Notes: generated from the letters alone by a model not told the origin. Positions 23,797-31,886 are shown, numbered from the stretch's first letter. The stretch: DNA of 56,323 nt from Candidatus Peregrinibacteria bacterium (GCA_016932505.1 JAFGCT010000012.1:1-56323); one strand, 5' to 3'. Numbers and translations are program-made.

Positions 23797-23846
23797 TCGA
23801 TTAACGATTTACGATTAACGATTAACGATTTACGATTATCGATTTT
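23796..23846. repeat. CGATTAA/CGATTTA heptamer array
   Basis: Units CGATTAA, CGATTTA, CGATTAA, CGATTAA, CGATTTA, CGATTAT in 7-bp register directly after the pilB stop. The unit is the same as at 21971 and, in reverse, at 25326. Confidence 0.8.
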
Positions 23847-23906
23847 TAGTTAAATACCAAACAAAATCAATCTTGTAATTTTGTAATAACTAATCTTGTA
23901 ATAAAA

Positions 23907-25139
23907 TTAGATATGAGTTGGTGGGGGAGTTGGTTCAACCTTTTTTTCTTCTGGCACAACTCCTGCTGCCACAGGTTGTGTTGTAGGCTGAGGTGCAGAT
24001 TGAGGAGCTTCATTTTCTGCCTGAGTGGTTGCTTGTGTTTTTGCGTGTGACTGAATAATGTTATCGGTTATAGCATTTGGCACTTTTTCTTTATCACCAA
24101 AAATATTATATGGGATTTCTTTTTCGAAGGCAGTATTTGCAGCTGTAAGTATAACTTTTTCAGAATCCGGTGTTCCTTTTTTCTCAGGCACTTCTCCTTT
24201 TTTCATGCTATCCATTGTTTTTAGGAATGAACGATCATCTTCATCTAGTTTAAGAGTTCTTATTGGGAAAGGAATATTTATATTAAGTTCATTAAAGGCT
24301 TTTTTGATTTTGTTTGCCAAATTTGAACGAATTTTCATCCAGTTCTTATTGGATTCAATCCAAAATAGAATTTTGATGTTAATAGAACTGTCACTGAATT
24401 CGTCGATTATAACTATTGATTCAGGTTTCGGAACAATGTCTCTATCTCTATCGATAACCCCTTTTATAAGGCTTGTTACCATAGGAAGATCTGTTCCATA
24501 GTCCACTCCTACAATAAGCTCAATTCTACGGAAAGGATTAGTTGAATAACTGATAACTGTTTGCCCCAACATTGTTTGGTTTGGAATAACAACTTCGGTG
24601 CCATCAACAGCCTGAAGAATCGTCGCACGCGTATCAATACTAACTATTGTACCTAATATATCACTGACTTTAATAAAATCCCCGATTCTTACGCGATCCT
24701 GTGAAAGCATGATAATTCCGGAAATGAAGTTCCCGATAATGTCTTTTAAAGCAAAACCAATACCTAACGAAAGAGCACCGATTACTGCTGTAAAGTTCAG
24801 TCCGTTTATTGCTAGTGCAATTGTGGCACCAATAGTGACAACAAGGATCGTAGTCATTCTTTCAACAAGAATTAAAACACTTTCCTGTACATCATCTCCT
24901 TTCTTTTTGATTATCTCGGCTTTTAGGGCGCTTGCCCCCATTTTTGCCAGAATGTAGAAAATTACTATTATAACGACACCTGCAATCCAGTTATCAATAT
25001 TGCTTGCAACATACGAAAGTAAACTTTGTATTCCTGCCTCACTCCCTTCTACTGCAACATCCTTTCCTGCTACTGCTGTGTCTTTAATGGTTGTTGTAAA
25101 TTGTGCGTAAGCCGTTGGTATAAGTTTTTCCAGAAACAT
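23907..25139 (-). CDS. MscS-family mechanosensitive channel
   Basis: A small-conductance mechanosensitive channel that relieves osmotic pressure. The 410-aa protein has an N-terminal segment ending TAYAQ, which may be a cleaved signal, then membrane helices near residues 50-70 and 90-115. The pore helix is ALSLGIGFALKDIIGNFISG (about 128-147), followed by the beta domain (GDFIKVSDILGTIVSIDTRAT) and the alpha/beta vestibule. The last 90 residues are Gln/Pro/Thr-rich, low-complexity and not part of the family core. Converges with pilB; its promoter is at 25166-25194. Confidence 0.92.
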   Translation of the reverse strand: MFLEKLIPTAYAQFTTTIKDTAVAGKDVAVEGSEAGIQSLLSYVASNIDNWIAGVVIIVIFYILAKMGASALKAEIIKKKGDDVQESVLILVERMTTILVVTIGATIALAINGLNFTAVIGALSLGIGFALKDIIGNFISGIIMLSQDRVRIGDFIKVSDILGTIVSIDTRATILQAVDGTEVVIPNQTMLGQTVISYSTNPFRRIELIVGVDYGTDLPMVTSLIKGVIDRDRDIVPKPESIVIIDEFSDSSINIKILFWIESNKNWMKIRSNLANKIKKAFNELNINIPFPIRTLKLDEDDRSFLKTMDSMKKGEVPEKKGTPDSEKVILTAANTAFEKEIPYNIFGDKEKVPNAITDNIIQSHAKTQATTQAENEAPQSAPQPTTQPVAAGVVPEEKKVEPTPPPTHI

Positions 25140-25165
25140 AATCTTGTTTTTATTTTTATCACTAT

Positions 25166-25194
25166 ATTATACCAAAAAACAGACTTAAATGCAA
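25166..25194 (-). promoter_or_regulatory. Promoter of the mscS-type gene
   Basis: Read leftward: TTGCAT (25194-25189), 17 bp, TATAAT (25171-25166), with TGG as extended -10. Confidence 0.7.
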
Positions 25195-25203
25195 GTGGTA
25201 AGG

Positions 25204-25326
25204 CGTCTGAACCATGATTATCTTGATTAAATGATGATTATGATTTTTTTGTTATAGGTGAATTGGAATTACTACAATTATCCAAACATAAGTAGGGACA
25301 CGCTGCGGCGTGTCCCTACGGTATTA
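25204..25326. mobile_element. Palindromic element related to 6298-6465
   Basis: GTCTGAACCATGATTA... through GGTGAATTGGAATTACTACAA follows the left part of the 6298 element base by base with scattered changes. The inner hairpin is GTAGGGACACGC/GCGTGTCCCTAC (25292-25319) in place of GAGACGCATT/AATGCGTCTC. The paired changes on both hairpin arms keep the structure. The inverted right end of the 6298 copy is missing; a heptamer array follows instead. Confidence 0.72.
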
Positions 25327-25362
25327 AATCGTTAATCGTAAATCGTTAATCGTAAATCGTAG
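25326..25362. repeat. AATCGTTA/AATCGTA repeat array
   Basis: AAATCGT, TAATCGT, AAATCGT, TAATCGT, AAATCGT in 7-bp register, the reverse sense of the arrays at 21971 and 23796. pilB and mscS are thus bracketed by inverted arrays of one unit. Confidence 0.75.
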
Positions 25363-25371
25363 TTCAAACTG

Positions 25372-26934
25372 TTAAGCGGCAGTTTCCATAATGCTTTTAA
25401 GTCTAGATAACGCAGGTCCCAGTTTTTCTACAGGTATATTTTGCTCTCTCATAAAGCTTTGTACTATGTGTGCATCTTCAGTCGTTAGTCCATTAATTGC
25501 AAATTTCATTTCACTAAGCCTTCTTTGAATTTCTAGGTATTCCTCATGTTTAACCATAAGAGCCTCTGGATTGTTATTGTCACCATCATGATTATCTATT
25601 TCATACTTTTTTTTGTTTCTTGGAACTGTTTTATGATTTCTATTGTCTAAAAAATCAGCATTGTATCTATAAAAAGGATTTGTCATTAATCTGCTGCTTG
25701 GAACCATTTCCACCAGAACATACAGCCAATCTACCTTACCTTGATATTTTATATTTCTATAAATCCATTCACATAGATTTATTCTAGAATCGGTTTTTTC
25801 GCTTCTGAATGAATGAAGAGTTTGAGGGGACCAAGGTGTTCCATTGGGGAGTCTGTCAAAGAATTCAGATAATAATTCCTTAATTTTTTCAAGAGATGGA
25901 TTATTCAATTTCTCAAAAGGATTTCTTCTTAATACTTCATCTGCTGACTTTCCAAGGAGCTCTCTTAGTGATTCTTCGGTAATTTCTCCTGAAATATTTC
26001 TCTTAATAAAATTAATAATACTATGACCTCTTGTTCCATCTTGTGCAGTCCAGCTATTAATTGTTTTAACTGATACTCTTTTCCCCTCAGGTTGAGACAT
26101 ATATAGTTCTACAAGGTAATTGTGTGCTTTTGTTTTACTGGTAATGGTTCTTTTTAGTCTTTCAAATGGATTTTTTTTAAGTAATACCTCTGCGTCTTCA
26201 CCTAAGAGTTCTTCGATATATTCAGAGGTTATTCCTTTTGTTGCATATTTATTCATCCATAAATATGTATTTCTATCTGCCTCCATTAATTTTTTTGGAT
26301 TCCATGTCTGTCCTTCAGGAAGAGTTTTTAAGAATTTTAGGAGATGTATTCTAGCATCTCTTTCACATGTTATTTCACGTTTTTTTGTTTCATATGGATT
26401 TCTTTCCAGTAACTGATCTGCCTTTTCTTTAAGAATGTATCTAACAGATTCTTCGCTCCAGCAAATAGTACTACTAACTTTTGAATATAGCTTTTGGCCA
26501 TTATTAGTTGTTTTTTTCTGATTACCAAGTCTAGATTCCCATTTTCTTATATTTGTAGAACTCCAGCTTTGACCTTCTTTTAATTCAGCTAAAAATGATT
26601 CCAGTACTTCTTTACATGACATACCTGTGCTACCAACTTCACCTTCAATTATTTCATCTGCTCCTAATTCTCTTGCAATGTTAAGTCTTATGGCATTACA
26701 GTTTTCTTTAACAAATTCACCATATACATTGTTGGTTTGGTCACTATTATCTAATATTTCTTTAACTCTTTTGCAGAATTTAGAACTAATATCGAGATAA
26801 TTATTAATATCAATTCCATGAAATAATGTGGAAAAATCATCATCAATATCTTCAGGAATTGAAGATCCGTTTGAATCCGCAGTTTTTTTCACAATATCTA
26901 ATATTGCCTCAGATGGAAGTGGCACTCTTTTCAT
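25372..26934 (-). CDS. Unrecognised protein with four ~77-aa repeats ending in NPF/NPY
   Basis: A 520-aa soluble protein of no family I recognise. Four repeats run at about residues 106-182, 188-258, 264-341 and 347-422. Each goes: helix with LxxFLxxL, then (L/Q)P.G..W.....L (GQSW, GQTW, GKRV, GTPW), a middle helix, a helix E(E/Y)(S/I)(V/L)R(E/Y)(L)L with AD.(L/V)L, and a closing RNP(F/Y)E. The repeats are linked by KR.IT. An acidic N-terminus (to 105) and an Asn/Asp/His-rich linker plus a helical tail (431-520) flank them. The W and P-G positions suggest small winged or helical DNA-binding-like units, but that is speculation. No signal peptide; stands alone between mscS and alaS. Confidence 0.75.
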   Translation of the reverse strand: MKRVPLPSEAILDIVKKTADSNGSSIPEDIDDDFSTLFHGIDINNYLDISSKFCKRVKEILDNSDQTNNVYGEFVKENCNAIRLNIARELGADEIIEGEVGSTGMSCKEVLESFLAELKEGQSWSSTNIRKWESRLGNQKKTTNNGQKLYSKVSSTICWSEESVRYILKEKADQLLERNPYETKKREITCERDARIHLLKFLKTLPEGQTWNPKKLMEADRNTYLWMNKYATKGITSEYIEELLGEDAEVLLKKNPFERLKRTITSKTKAHNYLVELYMSQPEGKRVSVKTINSWTAQDGTRGHSIINFIKRNISGEITEESLRELLGKSADEVLRRNPFEKLNNPSLEKIKELLSEFFDRLPNGTPWSPQTLHSFRSEKTDSRINLCEWIYRNIKYQGKVDWLYVLVEMVPSSRLMTNPFYRYNADFLDNRNHKTVPRNKKKYEIDNHDGDNNNPEALMVKHEEYLEIQRRLSEMKFAINGLTTEDAHIVQSFMREQNIPVEKLGPALSRLKSIMETAA

Positions 26935-27010
26935 TTACCTCAAAAAAAATAATTAGAGGTAATTTAATCATGTACTCTAAAAAAAGTCAATAATTGTAGA
27001 AGTCATTTAT

Positions 27011-28792
27011 TTAGATTAAAACAGCTTTAATACGACGTATTCCGGCACTACTTGATTGCTCTTTTTTAATTTTGAAAGTACCTAATTCTCCAAGGTTTTT
27101 TACATGAGGACCTCCGCAGATTTCTTTAGACCAAGGTGACATATCATAAACCTTAACTGTTTCGCCGTATTTACTTTCAAAAAGTCCAATTGCCCCTGAT
27201 TTCTTAGCCTCCTCAACACTCATTGTGCTCATTTTAACTTCAGCATTTGATTGAATTGCCTCATTAACATATTTTTCAACTTCACTTAATTGTTCAGGGC
27301 TGATTTTATCTGGATGGGAAAAATCGAATCTAAGTCTCTCCGCAGTTATATTTGAACCTTTTTGTTCCACATGGTCGCCAAGTACTTTGCGAAGTGCGGC
27401 ATGGAGTAGGTGAGTGGCGGTATGAAGCCTTGTTGTTGCTTCGGAGTTGTCTTGCAATCCGCCTTTGAATTTTTCTTCTGCACCTGCGCGGGATAATTTC
27501 TGATGTTCTTCAAAAGCTTCCTGAAATCCCTTTTCATCAACTGTAAGATTATGTTTTTTTGCTTCTTCAATGGTCATTTCTATAGGAAAGCCATAAGTGT
27601 CATATAGTTTAAATGCCTGTTTACCGCTAATTTCCGTAATCTTTTTACCAGCATTCTTAAACGCCATTTCAAATCCTTTTAGTAATTTCTCAAATTCCCT
27701 TAGACCGCTATGAACAGTTTTGCTGAATTGTTCTTCCTCTAATGTAAAAGTCTTTAAAATCTCTTCCTCATGCTGAAGTTCAGGGTAGCTATCTGCCATT
27801 AAATGAATGACTTTTTTAGCTATTATATGGGTGAAGTTCTCCTCAATTCCAAGTGTTTTGCCATGCCTTATAGCTCTGCGCATCAATCTGCGCATAACAT
27901 AGCCTTGATCTAGATTACTCGGTTTTACACCATCTGCCGCCATAAAAGTTGCCGCACGTAAATGGTCTGCAATAATACGGTAAGATGTTGGATTATCCGA
28001 ATAAGCAATATTTGTAAGTGCACTGATTTTTTCGATTATTGGTTTAAATAAATCAGTTTCAAAAACATTTTTTGCGCCCATTAATACTGTTGCAACCCTA
28101 TCTAATCCAAGCCCTGTATCAACATTCTTTTGTTTAAGAGGCTCAAATGTACCGCTTTCGGTTTTGTTATACTGCATAAAAACATCGTTCCAGATTTCCA
28201 TCCAATCATCTTCATTTGTTTGAACATTTCCATGAGGTTCTCCTTCGCCAACCCAGTAGAACATTTCACTATCCGGACCACAAGGGCCGGTTTGACCTGC
28301 AGGCCCCCACCAGTTGTCTTTTTTAGAAAGATAAGATATTCGATCTTCTGGTATTCCAAGAGACTTCCAGATTTTAGCTGACTCTTCATCTTTAGGTGCA
28401 TCATCATCACCCTCAAAAACTGTAACTGCAAGCATATTAACCGGAATATTAAGCCATTTTTCGCTTGTCAAAAATTCAAAGCTGAACTCGATTGCTTCTT
28501 TTTTAAAGTAATCACCAAGAGACCAGTTCCCAAGCATTTCAAAGAATGTAAGATGACTGTCATCTCCGACTTCATCAATATCACCTGTTCTAATACATTT
28601 TTGGCAGCTGGTAAGTCGAGTCCCCGCGGGGTGAGGTTCACCAAGAAGATAGGGGACTAGTGGATGCATTCCGGCTGTTGTGAATAGTACTGTAGGGTCG
28701 TTTTCTGGAAGTAGCGGTGCAGATGAGATAATCGCGTGCCCTTTTTCTTTAAAAAATTCTAGATATTTTTTACGAAGTTCTTTTGCTTGCAT
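27011..28792 (-). CDS. alaS: Alanyl-tRNA synthetase, short form without C-Ala domain
   Basis: Charges tRNA-Ala. The 593-aa protein has the class II catalytic core from residue 1 (RKKYLEFFKEKGH; TRLTSCQKCIRTGDIDEVG), the tRNA-recognition region (GYVMRRLMRRAIRHG) and the editing domain with HTATH (His457, His461) and CGGPH (Cys559, His563), the four metal ligands that clear mischarged Ser/Gly. It then stops at ...IRRIKAVLI. Typical bacterial AlaRS continues for about 280 residues as the coiled-coil and C-Ala domain. The TAG/TAA stop context shows no frameshift. Its own gene, leftward. Confidence 0.96.
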   Translation of the reverse strand: MQAKELRKKYLEFFKEKGHAIISSAPLLPENDPTVLFTTAGMHPLVPYLLGEPHPAGTRLTSCQKCIRTGDIDEVGDDSHLTFFEMLGNWSLGDYFKKEAIEFSFEFLTSEKWLNIPVNMLAVTVFEGDDDAPKDEESAKIWKSLGIPEDRISYLSKKDNWWGPAGQTGPCGPDSEMFYWVGEGEPHGNVQTNEDDWMEIWNDVFMQYNKTESGTFEPLKQKNVDTGLGLDRVATVLMGAKNVFETDLFKPIIEKISALTNIAYSDNPTSYRIIADHLRAATFMAADGVKPSNLDQGYVMRRLMRRAIRHGKTLGIEENFTHIIAKKVIHLMADSYPELQHEEEILKTFTLEEEQFSKTVHSGLREFEKLLKGFEMAFKNAGKKITEISGKQAFKLYDTYGFPIEMTIEEAKKHNLTVDEKGFQEAFEEHQKLSRAGAEEKFKGGLQDNSEATTRLHTATHLLHAALRKVLGDHVEQKGSNITAERLRFDFSHPDKISPEQLSEVEKYVNEAIQSNAEVKMSTMSVEEAKKSGAIGLFESKYGETVKVYDMSPWSKEICGGPHVKNLGELGTFKIKKEQSSSAGIRRIKAVLI

Positions 28793-28800
28793 AACTTAAT

Positions 28801-28830
28801 TACGAAATAACGAAATAACGTGATAACTAT
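28801..28830. repeat. ACGAAATA octamer repeats
   Basis: ACGAAATA, ACGAAATA, ACGTGATA in 8-bp register just before alaS; reverse sense of the CGTTATTT units elsewhere. Confidence 0.6.
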
Positions 28831-28909
28831 ACTTGAAAATTTTAATTTTTCCAATGGACTTCCATAGACTTGCGATTGACCAAGTCAACTGGCAGTCTAT
28901 TGGAATATA

Positions 28910-28938
28910 TTGATTTCTCAGTTAAAAAATGCTATAAT
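28910..28938 (+). promoter_or_regulatory. Promoter of the PilT-like gene
   Basis: TTGATT (28910-28915), 17 bp, TATAAT (28933-28938), TGC extended -10. Leader about 25 nt. Confidence 0.7.
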
Positions 28939-28969
28939 ATAAAGAATAAATAAAAATATCGTATATATC

Positions 28970-30082
28970 ATGACTGAAAATACACAAACAACACCTCAAG
29001 CATCTGTAGCTCCAGCTAATTCAGCACCTGCCCCAGTTTCTCACAAGGTAACTTTGGATCAGCTTGTTAATCTATGTATTGAAAAAGAAGCATCCGATAT
29101 ACACTTTGGTGAGGGTAGTATGGTGGCTCTTAGGGTTGGTGGAAAGCTCGTGTTTATAGAGAATATTGAGCCTCTTTCTAAATCAGATGCCGATGCTATG
29201 ATTAATTCAATAGTACAAACTGATGATGAAAAACAAAGACTTGAGCGCGTAAGAGAAATCGACCTTTCTTATACTCATTCCAGCGGTGTTAATTTTAGAG
29301 TTAATGTATTTTATCAGCGTGGAAGACTATCTGCTTCAATGCGTATGATTTCCAAGCATCTACCCACAATGGATGAACTTGGTATTCCAGAGATACTAAA
29401 GAAATTTTTAAGTCTTAAAGAAGGTCTTATTATTGTAGCTGGTTCTGCTGGTTCCGGTAAATCTACTAGTGTTCAGGCTATGCTTGAATATGTTAATCAG
29501 AATATGGTTGAACATATTGTTACAATCGAAAATCCAATTGAACATGTTTTTGAAGACGAAAAATCGTTTTTTTCACAAAGGGAAATTGGAAAAGACACTC
29601 TTACAATGGCGAATGCTTTGAATTCTGCAATGCGTGAAGATCCTAATATTATAATGGTTAGTGAAATCAACGACCTTGAAACACTTGAAAATGTTCTTAC
29701 AGTTGTTGAAACAGGTCATTTGGTTATTGCTTCTATGTCTACCAAAGATGCTAAACAGACCCTTGAGCGTATGGTTTCAATGTTTCCGTTGAATCAGCAT
29801 CCTCAGGCTCAGGATCGTTTGGCTGAAAATATGATTTGTATTTTGGCTCAAGATCTTGTAGATAGAATAGATCAGGTTGGTCGTATCGGAATTTATGAGT
29901 TGTTAATGTTTGATTCCAGTGTTAAGAATATTGTTAAACATGGTAATTTAAGCCAGTTAAAAACTGCTATTCAGTCTGGATCAAGTGAAGGAATGATTAG
30001 TATGGATAGCTATGCTTATCAAATGGCTGAACAGGGTGTTATTTCTAAGGAAGATGTTGAAAAGTTTGTTCAGAGAGACTAG
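28970..30082 (+). CDS. PilT-like type IV pilus ATPase, divergent
   Basis: A 370-aa GspE/PilT-family ATPase lacking the PilB zinc motif. The N-terminal SDIHFGEGSMVALRVGGKLVFI matches PilT. Walker A is GSAGSGKST (about 161-169), not the usual GPTGSGKST. The Asp box region is TIENPIEHVF, Walker B reads IIMVSEINDLET where PilT has GEMRDLET, and the His box TGHLV(F/L)(G/T)TLHT is TGHLVIASMSTKDA, without the His. It may be a retraction ATPase with altered kinetics or a regulatory paralogue. The Thr/Pro/Ala-rich first 25 residues are low-complexity. Confidence 0.85.
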   Translation: MTENTQTTPQASVAPANSAPAPVSHKVTLDQLVNLCIEKEASDIHFGEGSMVALRVGGKLVFIENIEPLSKSDADAMINSIVQTDDEKQRLERVREIDLSYTHSSGVNFRVNVFYQRGRLSASMRMISKHLPTMDELGIPEILKKFLSLKEGLIIVAGSAGSGKSTSVQAMLEYVNQNMVEHIVTIENPIEHVFEDEKSFFSQREIGKDTLTMANALNSAMREDPNIIMVSEINDLETLENVLTVVETGHLVIASMSTKDAKQTLERMVSMFPLNQHPQAQDRLAENMICILAQDLVDRIDQVGRIGIYELLMFDSSVKNIVKHGNLSQLKTAIQSGSSEGMISMDSYAYQMAEQGVISKEDVEKFVQRD

Positions 30083-30091
30083 GGGTAGTTT

Positions 30092-30130
30092 TCATTTATC
30101 ATTTAACATTTATCATTTATCATTTGATAT
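30092..30130. repeat. CATTTAT heptamer array
   Basis: CATTTAT, CATTTAA, CATTTAT, CATTTAT, CATTTGA in 7-bp register. The same kind of unit forms the array at the window end. Confidence 0.75.
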
Positions 30131-30167
30131 TTGTTATTGAAAATAATTATGTTTGTTTTTTTTGTAA

Positions 30168-30176
30168 TGATATAAT
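30168..30176 (+). promoter_or_regulatory. Extended -10 promoter of the SIMPL gene
   Basis: TGATATAAT (30168-30176) with no good -35. The predicted start near 30183 rules out the TTG at 30182 as a useful start codon and supports ATG 30206. Confidence 0.55.
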
Positions 30177-30205
30177 GGGGGTTGATATTTATTAACAAAA
30201 AACAT

Positions 30206-30964
30206 ATGGATTCGAAAAAATCTTTATATATCGCAGGAACGATATTTTTGGGCTTGCTTTCCTTGGCTTTAATAGCCAGTTTCATTATTCCGTCAGATAA
30301 ATTAATGCTGGATATTCAGTCTACTACTCGTCCTGAATCTCGTACCATTACGGTTAGTGGCGAGGGGAGTGTTGTTGTAAAACCGGATGTTGCAAAAATT
30401 ACCGTATCGGTTGTCTCTGAGGGAAAGGTTATAAATAGAGTAATTGGAGAAAATAACGATAAAATGAATGCTATTACAAAGAAATTGAAAGAAATCGGCA
30501 TGTCTGCTGATGACATCACAACATCTGGTTACTATTTATATCCTCAATATATTTATCCTGAGCGAGAAATGCCTACAATAAGTGGTTATAGATTGGAACA
30601 GACATTGGCTCTGACAATACGTAAACTTGATTTGGTTGATGATGTAATTGATGCCGCTACGAATCTTGGAGCAAATAATATTTATGGCCTAACATTTACT
30701 CTGGATGATGATACTGAGGTTATGAATCAAGCTCGTGAAGAGGCTTTTGCTGCGGCAAAAGATAAAGCTGAAAAGATGGCTGATGCGGCTGGTGTAAATT
30801 TAGGTGATGTGTATTCGTTTAATGAGGGATATTATGGAGGTCAGCCAACACCTATGTATGGCGAAGCTGCTTATGGACGTGGAGGTGGTGGAGGTGGTGC
30901 TGATATTCAGTCTGGTACACAGGAGTATAACGTAACTGTAAACATTACTTACGAGATTGAATAG
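30206..30964 (+). CDS. SIMPL-domain (DUF541) protein
   Basis: A 252-aa extracytoplasmic protein. An N-terminal helix (about residues 9-28) acts as signal or anchor, then comes the SIMPL/DUF541 domain: RTITVSGEGSVVVKPDVAKITVSV (about 44-67), SGYYLYPQY, the central SGYRLEQTLALTIRKLD and the conserved AREEAFAAAKDKAEKMADAAGVNLG helix near 178-202. A Gly-rich loop precedes the last strand. SIMPL proteins are periplasmic or surface proteins whose biochemical role is poorly defined. Start ATG 30206 is chosen from the promoter position. A perfect palindrome terminator follows. Confidence 0.9.
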   Translation: MDSKKSLYIAGTIFLGLLSLALIASFIIPSDKLMLDIQSTTRPESRTITVSGEGSVVVKPDVAKITVSVVSEGKVINRVIGENNDKMNAITKKLKEIGMSADDITTSGYYLYPQYIYPEREMPTISGYRLEQTLALTIRKLDLVDDVIDAATNLGANNIYGLTFTLDDDTEVMNQAREEAFAAAKDKAEKMADAAGVNLGDVYSFNEGYYGGQPTPMYGEAAYGRGGGGGGADIQSGTQEYNVTVNITYEIE

Positions 30965-30980
30965 ATATTAGTTATCAATG

Positions 30981-31016
30981 AAAAACAGAGACGCGATTAA
31001 TCGCGTCTCTGTTTTT
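30981..31016. terminator. Perfect 36-bp palindrome, bidirectional terminator
   Basis: AAAAACAGAGACGCGATT and its exact reverse complement abut. It has A- and T-runs at the two ends and lies between convergent genes. The GAGACGC...GCGTCTC core is the same kind as the hairpin in the 6298 element. Confidence 0.85.
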
Positions 31017-31019
31017 ATG

Positions 31020-31039
31020 TTGTATAAAAAATTTGTTCA
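31020..31039 (+). repeat. Copy of the 741-760 inverted-repeat arm
   Basis: TTGTATAAAAAATTTGTTCA differs from 741-760 at one base. It overlaps the stop codon of the leftward 67-aa gene. Confidence 0.7.
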
Positions 31040-31240
31040 ATAAACTAATAACCAGATAAGAATTGCTGTTATTAAAGCGCCATCTAGGAATATCCCAAAA
31101 GTAAGAAGTCCGAGATTAATTTTAATTTCTTTCCCGAACATATGAAATTGAACAACTCTGTTTCTGTTTTGCCAGAAGGTGACAAAATATGTGAGAGTCA
31201 GAATTGCAATGATGAAGAAAATAATTGATTTATATTCCAT
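31037..31240 (-). CDS. Small two-helix membrane protein (67 aa)
   Basis: A short protein with two hydrophobic helices, about residues 5-22 and 42-66, joined by a polar QNRNRVVQFHMFGKEIKIN loop. The layout of helix, QN motif, hydrophobic beta-like VVQFH and second helix recalls LapA/DUF1049-type proteins but is too short for a firm call. The UGA stop is inside a dispersed repeat. It lies 1 bp after the holin-like gene, so they are probably co-expressed. Confidence 0.6.
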   Translation of the reverse strand: MEYKSIIFFIIAILTLTYFVTFWQNRNRVVQFHMFGKEIKINLGLLTFGIFLDGALITAILIWLLVY

Positions 31241-31241
31241 A

Positions 31242-31616
31242 TTAACTCTTTGCTAACCACTGTATTACCATATTTACAATTGCCATAATAATTCCAACAG
31301 AAAGGTAAGTAAATATACTTCCAGCGATTACTATTGAAACTCCCTCGAATGCAAGTACATCAATTGCATATTTTGCAAACCAGACTAAAAACATATTAAT
31401 AACAAGCGTAAATAGCCCTGCAGTAATAAAAACAAATGGCAGGGCGATTATCTTTAGTATTGGTTTTACTAATCCATTCAAAATGCCAAATATCAAAGCG
31501 GCAATAATATACCCTTTCCATCCTCCATTAATTATAAAATCACCACCAAGGGTTTGGACTGTAATATACAGTGCCGCTGCGTTGGCTATTATGTGTAATA
31601 GAAATCTTTTAATCAT
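31242..31616 (-). CDS. Phage holin 4-2/YvlD-type membrane protein
   Basis: A 124-aa protein with four membrane helices. The pattern MIKRFLLHIIANAAALYI ... AALIFGILNGLVKPILKIIALPF(V)F(I)TAGLFTLVINMFLVW is the hallmark of the family Pfam names Phage_holin_4_2 (YvlD), common in bacterial chromosomes without any phage. The LNGLVKPILKIIALP segment is at about residues 48-62. Its function is unknown; in Bacillus a relative is linked to envelope stress. No phage genes are around. Confidence 0.85.
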   Translation of the reverse strand: MIKRFLLHIIANAAALYITVQTLGGDFIINGGWKGYIIAALIFGILNGLVKPILKIIALPFVFITAGLFTLVINMFLVWFAKYAIDVLAFEGVSIVIAGSIFTYLSVGIIMAIVNMVIQWLAKS

Positions 31617-31684
31617 TGATAATTTTATTTATTGTTCTTAAGGGAATTTTAGCAATTATATATTCTATTTAAAAAGATAATGAT

Positions 31685-31713
31685 TTGACAATGCTAAGAG
31701 TATATTTTAAAAT
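31685..31713 (+). promoter_or_regulatory. Promoter of the structured-leader gene
   Basis: TTGACA (31685-31690), 17 bp, TAAAAT (31708-31713). A start near 31720 gives a leader of about 165 nt, much longer than for other genes here. Confidence 0.6.
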
Positions 31714-31752
31714 ATTTGCCACAGAATTGTGATTCTTTTACATCATGGTAGT

Positions 31753-31841
31753 AATAGAGAGCAATATGCTCTTATTCTGCATTCATCCGAATTGTCGGCT
31801 GTTGCGATAAGAGTGGGTTCACTCTCTATTAATTGGAGTGA
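31753..31841 (+). promoter_or_regulatory. Structured 5' leader, candidate cis-regulatory RNA
   Basis: Nested stems: AATAGAGAG (31753-31761) with CTCTCTATT (31822-31830); CTCTTAT (31769-31775) with ATAAGAG (31807-31813); hairpin CCGA-ATTG-TCGG (31787-31798). An alternative hairpin TCACTC (31819-31824) with GAGTGA (31836-31841) uses bases of the outer stem and so excludes it. Mutually exclusive folds ahead of a Shine-Dalgarno are what a riboswitch or protein-binding leader looks like. I cannot match it to a named class. Confidence 0.55.
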
Positions 31842-31874
31842 GATTATTAACTATATGGTGTCTACTGCAGATAA

Positions 31875-31880
31875 AAGGGG
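31875..31880 (+). promoter_or_regulatory. Strong Shine-Dalgarno, exceptional in this window
   Basis: AAGGGG ends 6 nt before the ATG at 31887. Other genes in the window show no comparable site. Confidence 0.65.
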
Positions 31881-31886
31881 AAAAAA

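Noticed and set aside
31242-31616. Holin as a sign of a prophage
   Set aside because: The protein belongs to the chromosomal YvlD-type family and no phage structural, integrase or lysis genes are present.
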